From Thalassospira xiamenensis M-5 = DSM 17429 (GTDB taxonomy: Bacteria > Pseudomonadota > Alphaproteobacteria > Rhodospirillales > Thalassospiraceae): a stretch of DNA of 64,000 nt. The stretch covers positions 1,655,501 through 1,719,500 of the forward strand of contig NZ_CP004388.1 in NCBI RefSeq assembly GCF_000300235.2, given 5' to 3'. The position numbers were made by a program, and so were the translations under genes. Positions 1-8,113 of the stretch are shown piece after piece; position 1 is the stretch's first letter; every line of letters begins with the position of its first letter. The notes beneath the pieces were generated by a model. It worked only from the letters and a program-made list of their open reading frames with translations, made no database searches and was not told where the DNA came from.

Positions 1-958
1 ACTGCATGTTTGCCGTCGCTTTTTTCATATCGGCAATCGATGCTGATATAGACTGGATCAGCCCCTTTACCCGGCTTTCAAGATTACGGGCCATTTCAAG
101 CACGTCTTGACGGCGTTTGTTATCCGCCTCGGTTTCCTGCTGTTTCTGGCGATCCTGAAGTTTGCGGTTTTCGCGTGCCTGTTCGCGGAAGGCAACGACG
201 GTGCGTGCCATATCGCCGACCTCATCGCCGCGTTCCTGGCCTTCGATGTGGCCTTCGAGGTCACCATTGGCGATGTGGGTCATGCGTTCGGAAAGTTTTT
301 GCAATCCGTTGGCAATGTCGCGCCCGATCCAGATTCCCGTCACGGCAATCAGGGCGACAATGATGCCGCACAGGATCATGAAGGATGTTGCGGCCTCCCA
401 GAAGGCGGTGTCGACATCATCGATATAGATGCCGGTGCCAATTACAGCCCCCCACGGCAGGGGATGGGCATAGGACAGTTTTTCAAAGGTCAGTTCTTTG
501 GGTTGACCGGGTTTGGGCCAGAAATAGGTTGAAAAACCACCACCGGGTGTGCTGCCTGCCTTGACCAGATCCTTGATGAAATAGGCGCCGGTTGAATCCT
601 GAACCGCAGAGAAGTCCTTGCCGGCCAGTGCGGGGTTTGCACCATGCATGACCATGATGTTGTCTTTGGTCAGAGCAAAGAAATAGCCGATATCACCATC
701 GTACTTGCCTGATGCCGCGACCTTGTAGAAGGCGTCAATCGCCGCCTGCTGTTCTAGTTCGCCGGACGTGACGCGTTGCTGGAAATCATTGGCGAGCGAG
801 ACGACATATTCCGTGGTCGCACGGATTTTTTCCTTTCGGTCTTCAAGCAGCGTGGTTCGCAAGTTCATCAATTCCACGAAGGAAATGACGATAAGTCCGA
901 TAAGAGCAACTATTGAAAGACCCGCAATTTTTCGGCCAATTTTGATTTTTTGCAGCAT
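1..958 (-). CDS. Methyl-accepting chemotaxis protein with single Cache sensor (3' part outside window)
   Basis: This is a membrane chemoreceptor that would bind a small ligand in the periplasm and signal to CheA. It is read from an ATG at 958 and runs open to the left edge, so about 319 N-terminal codons are present. Residues 11-28 form a first membrane helix. Residues about 45-185 look like an sCache_2 domain, with GYFFAL, the FWPKPGQP stretch and the closing WGAVIGTGIYIDDVD block. A second helix lies at about 192-211, followed by a HAMP-type linker (LSERMTHIANGDLEG, then GDEVGDMA). The methyl-accepting helical hairpin is off the edge. A perfect 24-bp palindrome lies 90 bp upstream of the start. 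The assignment as a Cache receptor is firm; the ligand is unknown. Confidence 0.9.
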   Translation of the reverse strand, partial: MLQKIKIGRKIAGLSIVALIGLIVISFVELMNLRTTLLEDRKEKIRATTEYVVSLANDFQQRVTSGELEQQAAIDAFYKVAASGKYDGDIGYFFALTKDNIMVMHGANPALAGKDFSAVQDSTGAYFIKDLVKAGSTPGGGFSTYFWPKPGQPKELTFEKLSYAHPLPWGAVIGTGIYIDDVDTAFWEAATSFMILCGIIVALIAVTGIWIGRDIANGLQKLSERMTHIANGDLEGHIEGQERGDEVGDMARTVVAFREQARENRKLQDRQKQQETEADNKRRQDVLEMARNLESRVKGLIQSISASIADMKKATANMQ

Positions 959-1047
959 GAGACGTTTTCTCCCGGTGACGCCAATGGGAAAATGTCGGGC
1001 GGGACACCCCGGCCCGAACCCCTGATAGTCTTTATATCTACCACCAT

Positions 1048-1071
1048 TTTTGTATAGCTAGCTATACAAAA
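1048..1071. promoter_or_regulatory. 24-bp perfect palindrome upstream of the chemoreceptor gene
   Basis: The two 12-base halves (TTTTGTATAGCT and its complement) are exact, with no spacer. The element sits between the esterase terminator and the chemoreceptor start, about 90 bp before that ATG. The symmetry without a loop suggests a protein-binding operator rather than an RNA hairpin. No regulator is assigned. Confidence 0.4.
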
Positions 1072-1125
1072 GCGCTATGTTTGGGCGCAGTATCTCACGC
1101 GCAGGATATCAAACGTCGCGCGGGA

Positions 1126-1160
1126 ATAGAAAACACCTGCCATCGGTTCGAGGGCAGGTG
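1126..1160 (-). terminator. Rho-independent terminator after the esterase gene
   Basis: An 8-bp perfect stem CACCTGCC/GGCAGGTG (1134-1141 and 1153-1160) is followed on the minus strand by TTTTCTATTC. It lies just downstream of the esterase stop at 1199. Confidence 0.6.
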
Positions 1161-1198
1161 CCCGGTGTGCGGCTATTCGGAAGGGGCGGGGCCGTTGG

Positions 1199-1897
1199 TC
1201 AGCCGAGGTGTTTTTGCAGGAATTTTGTCGCCAGCATGATGCCGTCTTCGTCGATGCCGTGCTGAAGACCCGGGCGTTCGTGCAATTCGGCGGCAAAGCC
1301 GTTGGAGGTTAGGGTATCACGTGCCAGGCGCGATGCCTCGATCGGGACGACCGGATCAGCGGTGCCATGGACCAGCAAAACTGGCGGTCTGGTTTTGATC
1401 GCGCTTGCAAATGCTTCGTCGCCCAGAAGCGCGCCAGAGAAACCGACGACACCGGCCAGAGCCGGATCGCGACGCGGTGCGGTTTGCAGGGCCATCATCG
1501 TGCCCTGCGAGAAGCCGATCAGAGCCAGTTTATCCGCCGGAAGGTCATGTTCGGCGAGAAGGGTGTCGATGAAGCGGTCGATATAGGCGGCATTTTTCGC
1601 CGCCCCCTCGGCCATGGCGCGCAGCGCGCCCGACATGGTTTCGGGCTGCCGACGGAGGAATTCCGGATCATATTCGGCCAGACTGAACCATTGCCGTCCG
1701 AACGGCGACATTTCGCATGGAAACGGGGCATTGGGCGAATAAAACGCGGTGTCGGGCAGGGCACGGGCGAAATGCGGTGCCAGCCCGATCAGGTCATTGC
1801 CATCGGCACCATAGCCATGCAGCAGGATCACGATGCTTTTGGTCGTGCCTGATGCGGCCGACAGCATCGGGCCGTTCAATGCGGTTTCAGCGGTCAT
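1199..1897 (-). CDS. Alpha/beta hydrolase, carboxylesterase/phospholipase family
   Basis: A cytoplasmic serine esterase of the carboxylesterase/lysophospholipase type (YpfH/acyl-protein-thioesterase-like fold), which hydrolyses small esters. It has 232 residues, the usual length. The oxyanion region is LLHGYGADG near residue 26, the nucleophile elbow is GFSQG with Ser130, the acid is probably Asp181 in HGTADPVVP, and the base is His213 in LQHGID. The full triad is in the expected order. The gene stands alone, with its own terminator and a 670-bp gene-free region upstream. The physiological substrate cannot be read from sequence. Confidence 0.88.
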   Translation of the reverse strand: MTAETALNGPMLSAASGTTKSIVILLHGYGADGNDLIGLAPHFARALPDTAFYSPNAPFPCEMSPFGRQWFSLAEYDPEFLRRQPETMSGALRAMAEGAAKNAAYIDRFIDTLLAEHDLPADKLALIGFSQGTMMALQTAPRRDPALAGVVGFSGALLGDEAFASAIKTRPPVLLVHGTADPVVPIEASRLARDTLTSNGFAAELHERPGLQHGIDEDGIMLATKFLQKHLG

Positions 1898-2568
1898 CTC
1901 AGATCAGATCCCTTTGTTTGTCTTTGTTCCTGATTAGCAATGCTGCGTGGCAACGGCCAGTCTTTTTATATCTGCTGATTCCTGTGGCAGCAATTTGACC
2001 GGCCTGGGTTCCCCTAAATGATGCGAGAGATGATCGGTTTGCCAAGGATTGCATCAGGCCAAAGAGCGGGTCCGTCGGACAAATGCCGGATGGGTATGCA
2101 TCTGGCATGTAAATGACGGAACAGGGGTGTGATCCAGGTTGTGATAGCGCCTGTGGATAACTGTGTGGATGATTGGCCCGGTATAGTCGGAATTGATTAG
2201 TATTTATGCTGTGAAAGTATGAAATTGGGTCGAGAGGCTATGCATTGGGATAGTATTTTGGACAGGAAACATAGCCAAATGGCCGAAAATTTTTTTATAA
2301 ATTTATCGCAGTTTCACAGTCGTTTGAGGGGGATTGTGAAAAAACTGTGAAACGTCGTTCCACGACAAACCGGAAATTTACCGATGCCGCGTACGCGCAA
2401 AAATCACCTAAAGGGTGAATAAGCCGCGGAGGTTGTTCACGAATGTGGATTCTTTGATGCATAACAGTTCCAAAGGTGCCTTTTGCGCCGGTGCAAACTG
2501 TGTCACAAGAAGTCCTCCGGGTGATCCGGAATTCGCCCCATCCGATCAGACGATTTTCCGAGGCCCCG
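1898..2568. other. Gene-free region with DnaA-box-like and TGTGAAA repeats
   Basis: This 671-bp stretch has no convincing ORF. It holds a perfect DnaA-box match TGTGGATAA (2152-2160), an adjacent one-mismatch copy TGTGGATGA (2164-2172) and a weaker TGTGGATTC (about 2445). Four TGTGAAA motifs occur in both orientations (2210, 2311, 2335, 2346), two of them forming a 10-bp inverted repeat GTTTCACAGT/ACTGTGAAAC (2311-2320, 2344-2353). An AT tract lies at 2288-2306. The architecture resembles a replication or DnaA-regulated region, but there is no adjacent replication gene. It also carries the promoters of the flanking esterase and MATE genes. Confidence 0.35.
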
Positions 2569-3930
2569 ATGAGTTCCCCGACGAGTTCCCCAGTGAGCCG
2601 CACGCGTCGCTGGTTCGGCAAGGGGGATCGACGCGTTCTGGCGTTGACCCTGCCGATTATCCTTTCGAATGCCACCGTTCCGTTGCTGGGCGCGGTTGAT
2701 ACGGCTGTGGTCGGCCATCTGGACAGCCCGCATTATATTGGGGCGGTTGCGGTCGGGGCGCTGATTTTTTCCTATGTGTTCTGGAGCTTTGGCTTTTTGC
2801 GCATGGCGACCACCGGGCTTGCCGCACAGGCCGATGGTCGGCGTGATCCGAACGGGGTCCGGGCGGTGTTTGCCCGTGCGGCCCTGATTGCGGTGACGGC
2901 GGGGCTTGCGGTTATGGTGCTGCAATGGCCGATCATTGAGCTTGCGATGGCCTTGATCCGGCCGACCGCAGCGGTCGAGGCGGCGGCACGGGATTATTTC
3001 CATGTGCGCATCTGGGCATCGCCCGCGACATTGATGCAGTACTGCATGCTGGGCTGGTTGCTGGCGATGCGTGATGCGCGCGCGGTGTTTATTTTTCAGG
3101 TGGTTCTCAACAGCCTGAACATGGTTCTGGATATCCTGTTTGTCCAAGGCTTTGGCTGGGACGTCAAGGGGGTGGCAGGGGCCACGGTGATTGCCGATTA
3201 TTCCGGTGTGATGCTGGGCTGGTTTTTGATGCAGCCGCATTTAAAACGGCTTGGCGGAACGTGGCGCGGGATTGGTATTTTTGATCGTACGCAACTGGCG
3301 CGCCTGATGAAAATCAATGGCGATATCTTTGTGCGCACCATGGCGCTGACATCGGCCTTTGCAATTTTCACCGGTTTTTCCGCCCGCTTTGGCGAGGTGA
3401 CATTGGCGGCGAATGCGGTTTTGCAGAATTTCCTGATGTTTGGCTCCTTCGCGCTGGACGGGTTTGCCCATGCGGCGGAAACGCTTGTCGGGCAGGCCTA
3501 TGGGGCGGAACGGCGCAAACAGTTCCTTTGGGCGGTGCGCAAAACAACGATCTGGGCGATTGTATCGGCGGTGGTGATGGCGGCGATCTTTGGCCTTATG
3601 GGGCCGTGGATCATTGATGGCCTGACGTCGATCCCGGAAGTCCGCGCGGCGTCTTACAGCTATTTGCTGTGGGCGGTGATGTTGCCGATTACCGGGGTGC
3701 TTGGTTTTCAGTTCGACGGGGTGTTTCTGGGTGCGATGCAGACCAAGCACTGGCGGAACATGATGCTGTTGTCGGTGGCGATCTATGCCGGGATGGCATG
3801 GGGGGCGGTGGTGGCGGACAGCAACCATCTGCTGTGGGCGTCGTTTAACGCGTTTTTCCTGCTGCGCGGGGTGACGCTGGCGGTGCTGTTTCCGACGATC
3901 ATTCCTGCCCGCCGGGTTGCCACGGTTTAG
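2569..3930 (+). CDS. MATE family efflux transporter (DinF-like)
   Basis: A 453-residue inner-membrane multidrug/toxin extrusion protein that couples cation influx to export of organic compounds. The sequence is almost entirely hydrophobic, consistent with twelve helices. It opens with the family hallmark ALTLPIILSNATVPLLGAVDTAVVGH, then AVAVGALIFSY and FLRMATTGLAAQA, as in the DinF branch. I chose the ATG at 2569. A longer reading from a GTG at 2476 adds 31 residues that do not look like MATE sequence. It is monocistronic; the convergent Lrp-type gene ends 20 bp downstream. The substrate is unknown. Confidence 0.9.
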   Translation: MSSPTSSPVSRTRRWFGKGDRRVLALTLPIILSNATVPLLGAVDTAVVGHLDSPHYIGAVAVGALIFSYVFWSFGFLRMATTGLAAQADGRRDPNGVRAVFARAALIAVTAGLAVMVLQWPIIELAMALIRPTAAVEAAARDYFHVRIWASPATLMQYCMLGWLLAMRDARAVFIFQVVLNSLNMVLDILFVQGFGWDVKGVAGATVIADYSGVMLGWFLMQPHLKRLGGTWRGIGIFDRTQLARLMKINGDIFVRTMALTSAFAIFTGFSARFGEVTLAANAVLQNFLMFGSFALDGFAHAAETLVGQAYGAERRKQFLWAVRKTTIWAIVSAVVMAAIFGLMGPWIIDGLTSIPEVRAASYSYLLWAVMLPITGVLGFQFDGVFLGAMQTKHWRNMMLLSVAIYAGMAWGAVVADSNHLLWASFNAFFLLRGVTLAVLFPTIIPARRVATV

Positions 3931-3950
3931 GGCAGGGGGCCGCGTGTCCC

Positions 3951-4427
3951 TTATGCCTCTGGCACGGGCAGGGTGGTGCTGTTTTTGACTTCGTGCAGGG
4001 TGAAGCTTGATTTGATGTTGGCGACACCAGGCAGCTTCATCATGACGTCGGACAGGAAACGCTGATAGGCGGCCGGGTCCTGCACGACGATGCGCATCAT
4101 GTAATCCTGATTGCCGACCATGGCATAGCAATCAACGATTTCCGGGTGGGATTGCACGGCGGTTTCAAAACGGCGCAGCGACGGTTCGTCATGCTGGGTC
4201 AGGGACACGGTGACAAAAACATTCACCCCCAGACGCAGATGTGATGGGGCCAGCAGGGCGACATATTTACGGATCACGCCGCTTTCTTCGAGCTTGCGCA
4301 GGCGACGCAGGCAGGGAGAGACGGAAAGACCGACCTTGTCGGCCAGTTCGACCATCGAGATGCGCCCGTCTTCCTGAATCTCGCGAAGAATTTTGCGATC
4401 AATTGCGTCGAAACCGTTGCGCGCCAT
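3951..4427 (-). CDS. Lrp/AsnC family transcriptional regulator
   Basis: A 158-residue feast/famine regulator. The N-terminal winged helix-turn-helix includes FDAIDRKILREIQEDGRIS and VELADKVGLSVSPCLRRLRKLEESGVI. The C-terminal RAM domain (about residues 70-145) carries the ligand-sensing fold with HPEIVDCYAMVGNQDYMMRI. I place the start at the ATG at 4427, 11 bases after an AAGGAG ribosome site; an upstream GTG at 4439 abuts that site and is unlikely. Such proteins usually respond to an amino acid and often control a divergent or adjacent exporter. Here the convergent MATE gene and the GNAT gene to its right are the only candidate neighbours, so the target is undetermined. Confidence 0.92.
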   Translation of the reverse strand: MARNGFDAIDRKILREIQEDGRISMVELADKVGLSVSPCLRRLRKLEESGVIRKYVALLAPSHLRLGVNVFVTVSLTQHDEPSLRRFETAVQSHPEIVDCYAMVGNQDYMMRIVVQDPAAYQRFLSDVMMKLPGVANIKSSFTLHEVKNSTTLPVPEA

Positions 4428-4905
4428 GGCGTGCCCCACTCCTTATACTCGATGGATATTATTGTGATCCGGGTTGATTTTGCCGCATTGCGGGCTTTGC
4501 ATAAATTACCCGCCAGCGCAAAAATCATGCTGCGCGATAAGCCATGACTTCGCGTTCCTGTCAATCCTTGCGTGATCCGGGCGTGATCTTTTTACGGTAA
4601 CAGATTGTGATTTCGAAGCCGGACCAAAAGACCCCGAAATTCCCGGTTGCCGGACAGGGCAAAACAGTCTGGTTTGCAGTGCGAAAAGCGTTAGGACTTG
4701 CATAGAACAAATATCGGCGTTATGTCGTTCAAATCCTTGCATTGCTTTGCTTTGTTCGCACTTGCGGCGGAACTTATCGTTGCCGCGCGTGGTAATGACA
4801 GTGTAGTATAATCGTACCAATTTACGTATTTTTACGATGGTTATTCTCCTGTCAGGAGCTGGGGGGTTGGGGTTTTGCCAACCTGCAGGACAAGAAAGGC
4901 ATTAC
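4428..4905. other. 478-bp divergent intergenic region
   Basis: This separates the leftward Lrp gene from the rightward GNAT/Rrf2 pair. I see no gene. A TATAAT hexamer at 4807-4812 is a possible -10 for the GNAT/Rrf2 operon but has no well-spaced -35. It overlaps a small inverted repeat ATCGTA/TACGAT (about 4811-4837) that could be an autoregulatory site for the Rrf2 protein. Confidence 0.3.
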
Positions 4906-5406
4906 GTGGTGGACGCTGCGCAAGATACACCGGGATATAACCTAGTCTCGATTGGCGAGCATAAAATCAATATCCGTCCGGCGGTCAAGGATGACCTTGC
5001 CAATGTGGTCGCGCTTGACGACCGCACAACGGGCCTTCGCAAGCCGGAATATTGGGATGACCTGTTCACCCGTTATGGCAACAGGAAGGATTCCCGGTTT
5101 TTCCTGATTGCCGAAGAAGGCGATACGTTGCTGGGCTGCATTTTCGGGGAAGTCCGGTCATGGGAATTCAACTCGGTCCCGTGCGGCTGGGTCGGCACTG
5201 TCAGTGTCGAGCCGAATTTGCGCATGGGCGGGATCGGCAGCATTCTTTACAAGGAAATCTGCCGCTGTTTCCGCAAGGCCGGTGTGACCAAGATCCGCAC
5301 CATGATCCCGCGCGATGCGACCGACCTTATGTCGTTTTTCCGCGCGCAGGGTATGATGGCCGGACCCTTTATCCAGCTTGAAACCGATATGGACGAAGGG
5401 GTGTAA
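4906..5406 (+). CDS. GNAT family N-acetyltransferase
   Basis: An acetyl-CoA-dependent N-acyltransferase of unknown acceptor, about 166 residues. Strand beta-1 is INIRPAVKDDLANV. Motif A appears as WVGTVSVEPNLRMGGIGSILYKEICR, the pyrophosphate loop being R-M-G-G-I-G. Motif B follows with KIRTMIPRDATDLMSFFRAQGM. The start is uncertain: the GTG at 4906 has AGAAAGG six bases upstream, whereas the ATG at 4837 has no ribosome site and adds 23 atypical residues. The stop is 4 bp before the Rrf2 start, so the two are probably co-transcribed. Confidence 0.85.
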   Translation: MVDAAQDTPGYNLVSIGEHKINIRPAVKDDLANVVALDDRTTGLRKPEYWDDLFTRYGNRKDSRFFLIAEEGDTLLGCIFGEVRSWEFNSVPCGWVGTVSVEPNLRMGGIGSILYKEICRCFRKAGVTKIRTMIPRDATDLMSFFRAQGMMAGPFIQLETDMDEGV

Positions 5407-5410
5407 CGCC

Positions 5411-5857
5411 ATGATGTCTTTGCAAAAGGCGACCCTGTTTGCGCTGTATGCCGTGCTGGAACTGGCCGAGGATACGGACCGGCAGCTTTCGGCATCCGAA
5501 ATCGCCGAGAGATACAATATTTCGACCAACCATCTGGCGAAGGTCCTGCGCGATCTGGGCCGGGCGGGGCTGGTTGAATCGGTCCGTGGGGCCGGTGGCG
5601 GTTATCGTTTCTGCGGCAATGCCAAGCGCACGACGTTGCTTGATGTTGTCAGGCTGTTTGAGGAAGTCGGTGCAGGCCCGACAAGCGGCATTGTGCAGGA
5701 CACCAATGCCGGTGTCGCGCTGTCGCAGGTGATGGACGAGATCGAGGAAATCACCCATGCGACGCTTCTGTCGATTTCGATTGAAACCATGCTGAAACTG
5801 ATGCGCAAGCGCCGACCGGAAAAACCGCGGTCGACCGGATTGTTCCGCGCGGTATAA
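5411..5857 (+). CDS. Rrf2 family transcriptional regulator
   Basis: A 148-residue Rrf2-type winged-helix regulator. It begins SLQKATLFALYAVLELAE, followed by the recognition helix region ISTNHLAKVLRDLGRAGLVESVRGAGGGYRF typical of IscR/NsrR relatives. The three-cysteine Fe-S ligand cluster found in IscR and NsrR is missing (a single Cys occurs in the wing region), so it probably senses something other than an iron-sulfur cluster. The ATG at 5411 has GAAGGGG upstream inside the GNAT gene end. Pairing with the GNAT gene suggests that gene is its target or partner. Confidence 0.9.
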   Translation: MMSLQKATLFALYAVLELAEDTDRQLSASEIAERYNISTNHLAKVLRDLGRAGLVESVRGAGGGYRFCGNAKRTTLLDVVRLFEEVGAGPTSGIVQDTNAGVALSQVMDEIEEITHATLLSISIETMLKLMRKRRPEKPRSTGLFRAV

Positions 5858-5887
5858 GCCGCCATTTAAGATAATCGCACCAAAATC

Positions 5888-5919
5888 AAAAGGCCGTCAG
5901 AGCAATCTGACGGCCTTTT
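5888..5919. terminator. Bidirectional terminator between Rrf2 and RNA helicase genes
   Basis: A perfect 14-bp stem (AAAAGGCCGTCAGA and its complement) with a GCAA loop gives U-runs on both strands. It serves the two convergent genes. Confidence 0.9.
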
Positions 5920-5943
5920 GTGTATTCGATGAACCGGTAGGGA

Positions 5944-7905
5944 TCAGCCTTCGCTGCCGGTCGTTTCGGCGTCCGCAGCAGTTTCGGTTTTGGCGGCCTT
6001 TTTCGGGGCCGGTTTTTTGCGCGGACGACGGGCGGCTTTCGGTTTTTCTTCCTTGGCGGGCGCGTCATCGGCCACCGGTGCAGATGCCGGTTCCTGAGCC
6101 GGAGCTGTAGATGCAGCAGGAGCAGAAACGGCTGCTGCCTCGTCCTTGGGCTCTGCTGCCGGGCTTGCCTTTTTTGCGGTTGCCCGTGTGGTTCTGGTGC
6201 GCGTCGGTTTGGCGCGTTCGGTTTTCGCCGTACCGGTTTTTTCCGACGCGGATTTTTCAGCCGTTACTTTTTCGGCAGAGGCCTTTGACGATGTTTTTCT
6301 GGCCGGTGCTTTTTTCTCGACCTCGTCGGCGCGCGGCTTGCCAAGGCTAGAGGCCGGGACCGGGGTCAGAAGGAAGGCCGGAGTATGGTCAGCAAAACCG
6401 ATGACCGGCTTGTCGTCACGATCATGCCGGTCATGACGATCATAACGATCATCGCGATCACGACGCGACGCGGAACGGCCCGAAGAACGATCATTACGAT
6501 CCTGACGTTCAGGACGGTTCGAACGTTCGTTACGCGGCTTTGCGTCACGCTGCGGCGTATTGTCTCGCGGCTGCTGGGCCGGGCGTGTGTCCTGCTGCTT
6601 TGCTTCTGGCGCGGCGGCAGGGGCATTGGCACCAGCATTGGCGGCCTTGCTGTCGCGTTCTGCGCGGTCGTTACGGTTATTGCTACGCGCCGGACGATCA
6701 CTGCGCGGGGATGCATCACGCTGCGGCGCCTTGCGGCTTTTCTTCACACGGCGTTTCTTGCCGGTGAAGTCCAGTTCAAGGGTTTCGATGCCTTCAAGCT
6801 CGGTCAGGGGAATATCCATGTTGATGGATTTGTTGATCGCAGCAACAAGTTTGCCGTCTTCGGGCACGGCCAGCATGAAGGCCTTGCCTGCGCGACCTGC
6901 ACGACCGGTACGGCCGGTACGATGGACGTAATCCTCGGCGTTGAAGGGCACGTCGAAGTTAAAGACGTGCGAGACATCAGCAACGTCAATGCCGCGTGCG
7001 GCAACGTCCGAGCAGATCAGCAGGGTGATTTCGCCCGTTTTGAATTTATCAAGCGTTTCGGTGCGTTCGCTCTGGACCAGATCGCCATGCATGCGACCGG
7101 CATTGAAGCCGTGCTTGGTCAGCGATTTGAACAGGATATCGACGTCTTTTTTGCGGTTGCAGAACACAAAGGCGTTTTTGACGTCTTCCTGACGGACAAG
7201 TTTGCGAAGGGCTTCGCGTTTGTCCATTTCATCCATGACAAGGAGTTTATGTTCCACCGTGGTCGCCATGGTCGAGGGCGGGGAAACGGTGATTTCCTTG
7301 GGATTGGAGAGGAATTTGTCGGCAAGGCGACGGATTTCCTTGGGCATGGTCGCCGAGAAGAAAAGCGTCTGGCGCTGTTTGGGCAGCATATTGACGATTT
7401 TTTCAATGTCGGGAATGAAGCCCATATCAAGCATGCGGTCGGCTTCGTCGATCACCAGCAATTTGCAGTCCGACAGAAGCAGTTTGCCGCGTTCAAAGGT
7501 ATCGATCAGGCGACCCGGGGTCGCGATGATGACGTCGGCACCTTTTTCAAGGATTTTCTGCTGTTCGACGAAAGATTCCCCGCCGATGATCAGTGCCTTG
7601 GACAGCGACATGTATTTGCCGTAAATGTCGAAGTTTGCTGCTACCTGGGTCGCGAGTTCGCGGGTCGGTTCGAGAATGATCGAACGGGGCATCCGCATGC
7701 GCGCACGGCCATGATGCAGGATATCAAGCATCGGCAGGACGAAGCCTGCGGTTTTGCCTGTACCCGTCTGAGCACAGCCCAAAATATCACGTGCCATCAG
7801 AACGGACGGAATGGCCTGGCTCTGAATGGGGGTCGGGGTATCATAGCCGGCGTCTGCGACGGCTTTGAGGATATCTTCGCTCAGACCGAGATCGGCGAAA
7901 TTCAT
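5944..7905 (-). CDS. DEAD-box ATP-dependent RNA helicase (RhlE-like) with long basic tail
   Basis: A cytoplasmic RNA helicase that remodels RNA in cold adaptation, ribosome assembly or RNA decay. It has 653 residues. The core covers residues 1 to about 390: Q motif TPTPIQSQAIP, Walker A AQTGTGKT (45-52), PTRELA, DEAD at 153-156, FSATMP, ARGIDV and HRTGRTGRAGRAG. After residue 390 a low-complexity tail follows. It is first rich in Arg/Asp/Asn with tandem RHD/RDD runs, then Ala/Lys/Pro-rich and histone-like, ending KKPAPKKAAK. Tails of this type bind RNA non-specifically. The body matches the RhlE subgroup; the tail is longer than in Escherichia coli RhlE. Confidence 0.92.
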   Translation of the reverse strand: MNFADLGLSEDILKAVADAGYDTPTPIQSQAIPSVLMARDILGCAQTGTGKTAGFVLPMLDILHHGRARMRMPRSIILEPTRELATQVAANFDIYGKYMSLSKALIIGGESFVEQQKILEKGADVIIATPGRLIDTFERGKLLLSDCKLLVIDEADRMLDMGFIPDIEKIVNMLPKQRQTLFFSATMPKEIRRLADKFLSNPKEITVSPPSTMATTVEHKLLVMDEMDKREALRKLVRQEDVKNAFVFCNRKKDVDILFKSLTKHGFNAGRMHGDLVQSERTETLDKFKTGEITLLICSDVAARGIDVADVSHVFNFDVPFNAEDYVHRTGRTGRAGRAGKAFMLAVPEDGKLVAAINKSINMDIPLTELEGIETLELDFTGKKRRVKKSRKAPQRDASPRSDRPARSNNRNDRAERDSKAANAGANAPAAAPEAKQQDTRPAQQPRDNTPQRDAKPRNERSNRPERQDRNDRSSGRSASRRDRDDRYDRHDRHDRDDKPVIGFADHTPAFLLTPVPASSLGKPRADEVEKKAPARKTSSKASAEKVTAEKSASEKTGTAKTERAKPTRTRTTRATAKKASPAAEPKDEAAAVSAPAASTAPAQEPASAPVADDAPAKEEKPKAARRPRKKPAPKKAAKTETAADAETTGSEG

Positions 7906-8005
7906 ATGGTTCGTTTTCCCGCAATAGAATGCGTTATGATGTGATTATCGCTGCGATAAAGCAGCTTGCGTCGTAAAGCGAAGCCTTAATTAAGTCAAGA
8001 AAAAC

Positions 8006-8039
8006 GCCTCAAAAAAGGGTTAAAGAGGCAAATTAACCC
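8006..8039 (+). promoter_or_regulatory. Candidate H-type pseudoknot in the leader of the isochorismatase gene
   Basis: Two perfectly complementary stems interleave: GCCTC (8006-8010) pairs with GAGGC (8025-8029), and GGGTTAA (8017-8023) pairs with TTAACCC (8033-8039). The connecting loops are AAAAAA, A and AAA. That order is the pseudoknot topology used by compact riboswitches, and A-rich loops favour the plus-strand RNA. It ends 74 bases before the isochorismatase start. No known riboswitch consensus is recognised, and the signal could instead be a pair of overlapping DNA operators. Confidence 0.35.
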
Positions 8040-8113
8040 GGTGCGAGAGGCTTGTTTGCCACAGACCGGAAGCGTAATCTGGTGAAATAGACAATGAAAC
8101 GGGGAGAAAAACG

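Noticed and set aside
3241..4131. 296-codon minus-strand frame opposite the MATE and Lrp region
   Set aside because: It is His/Arg/Gln-rich shadow sequence overlapping two well-supported genes.
5944..6740. Low-complexity RHD/RDD and AK-rich repeats as a mobile or CRISPR-like repeat
   Set aside because: The repeats are in frame within the helicase tail and vary in sequence; they are a protein linker, not a DNA array.
6385..7944. 519-codon plus-strand frame opposite the RNA helicase gene
   Set aside because: It is antisense to a gene with every DEAD-box motif in order; the frame is open only because of codon bias on the coding strand.
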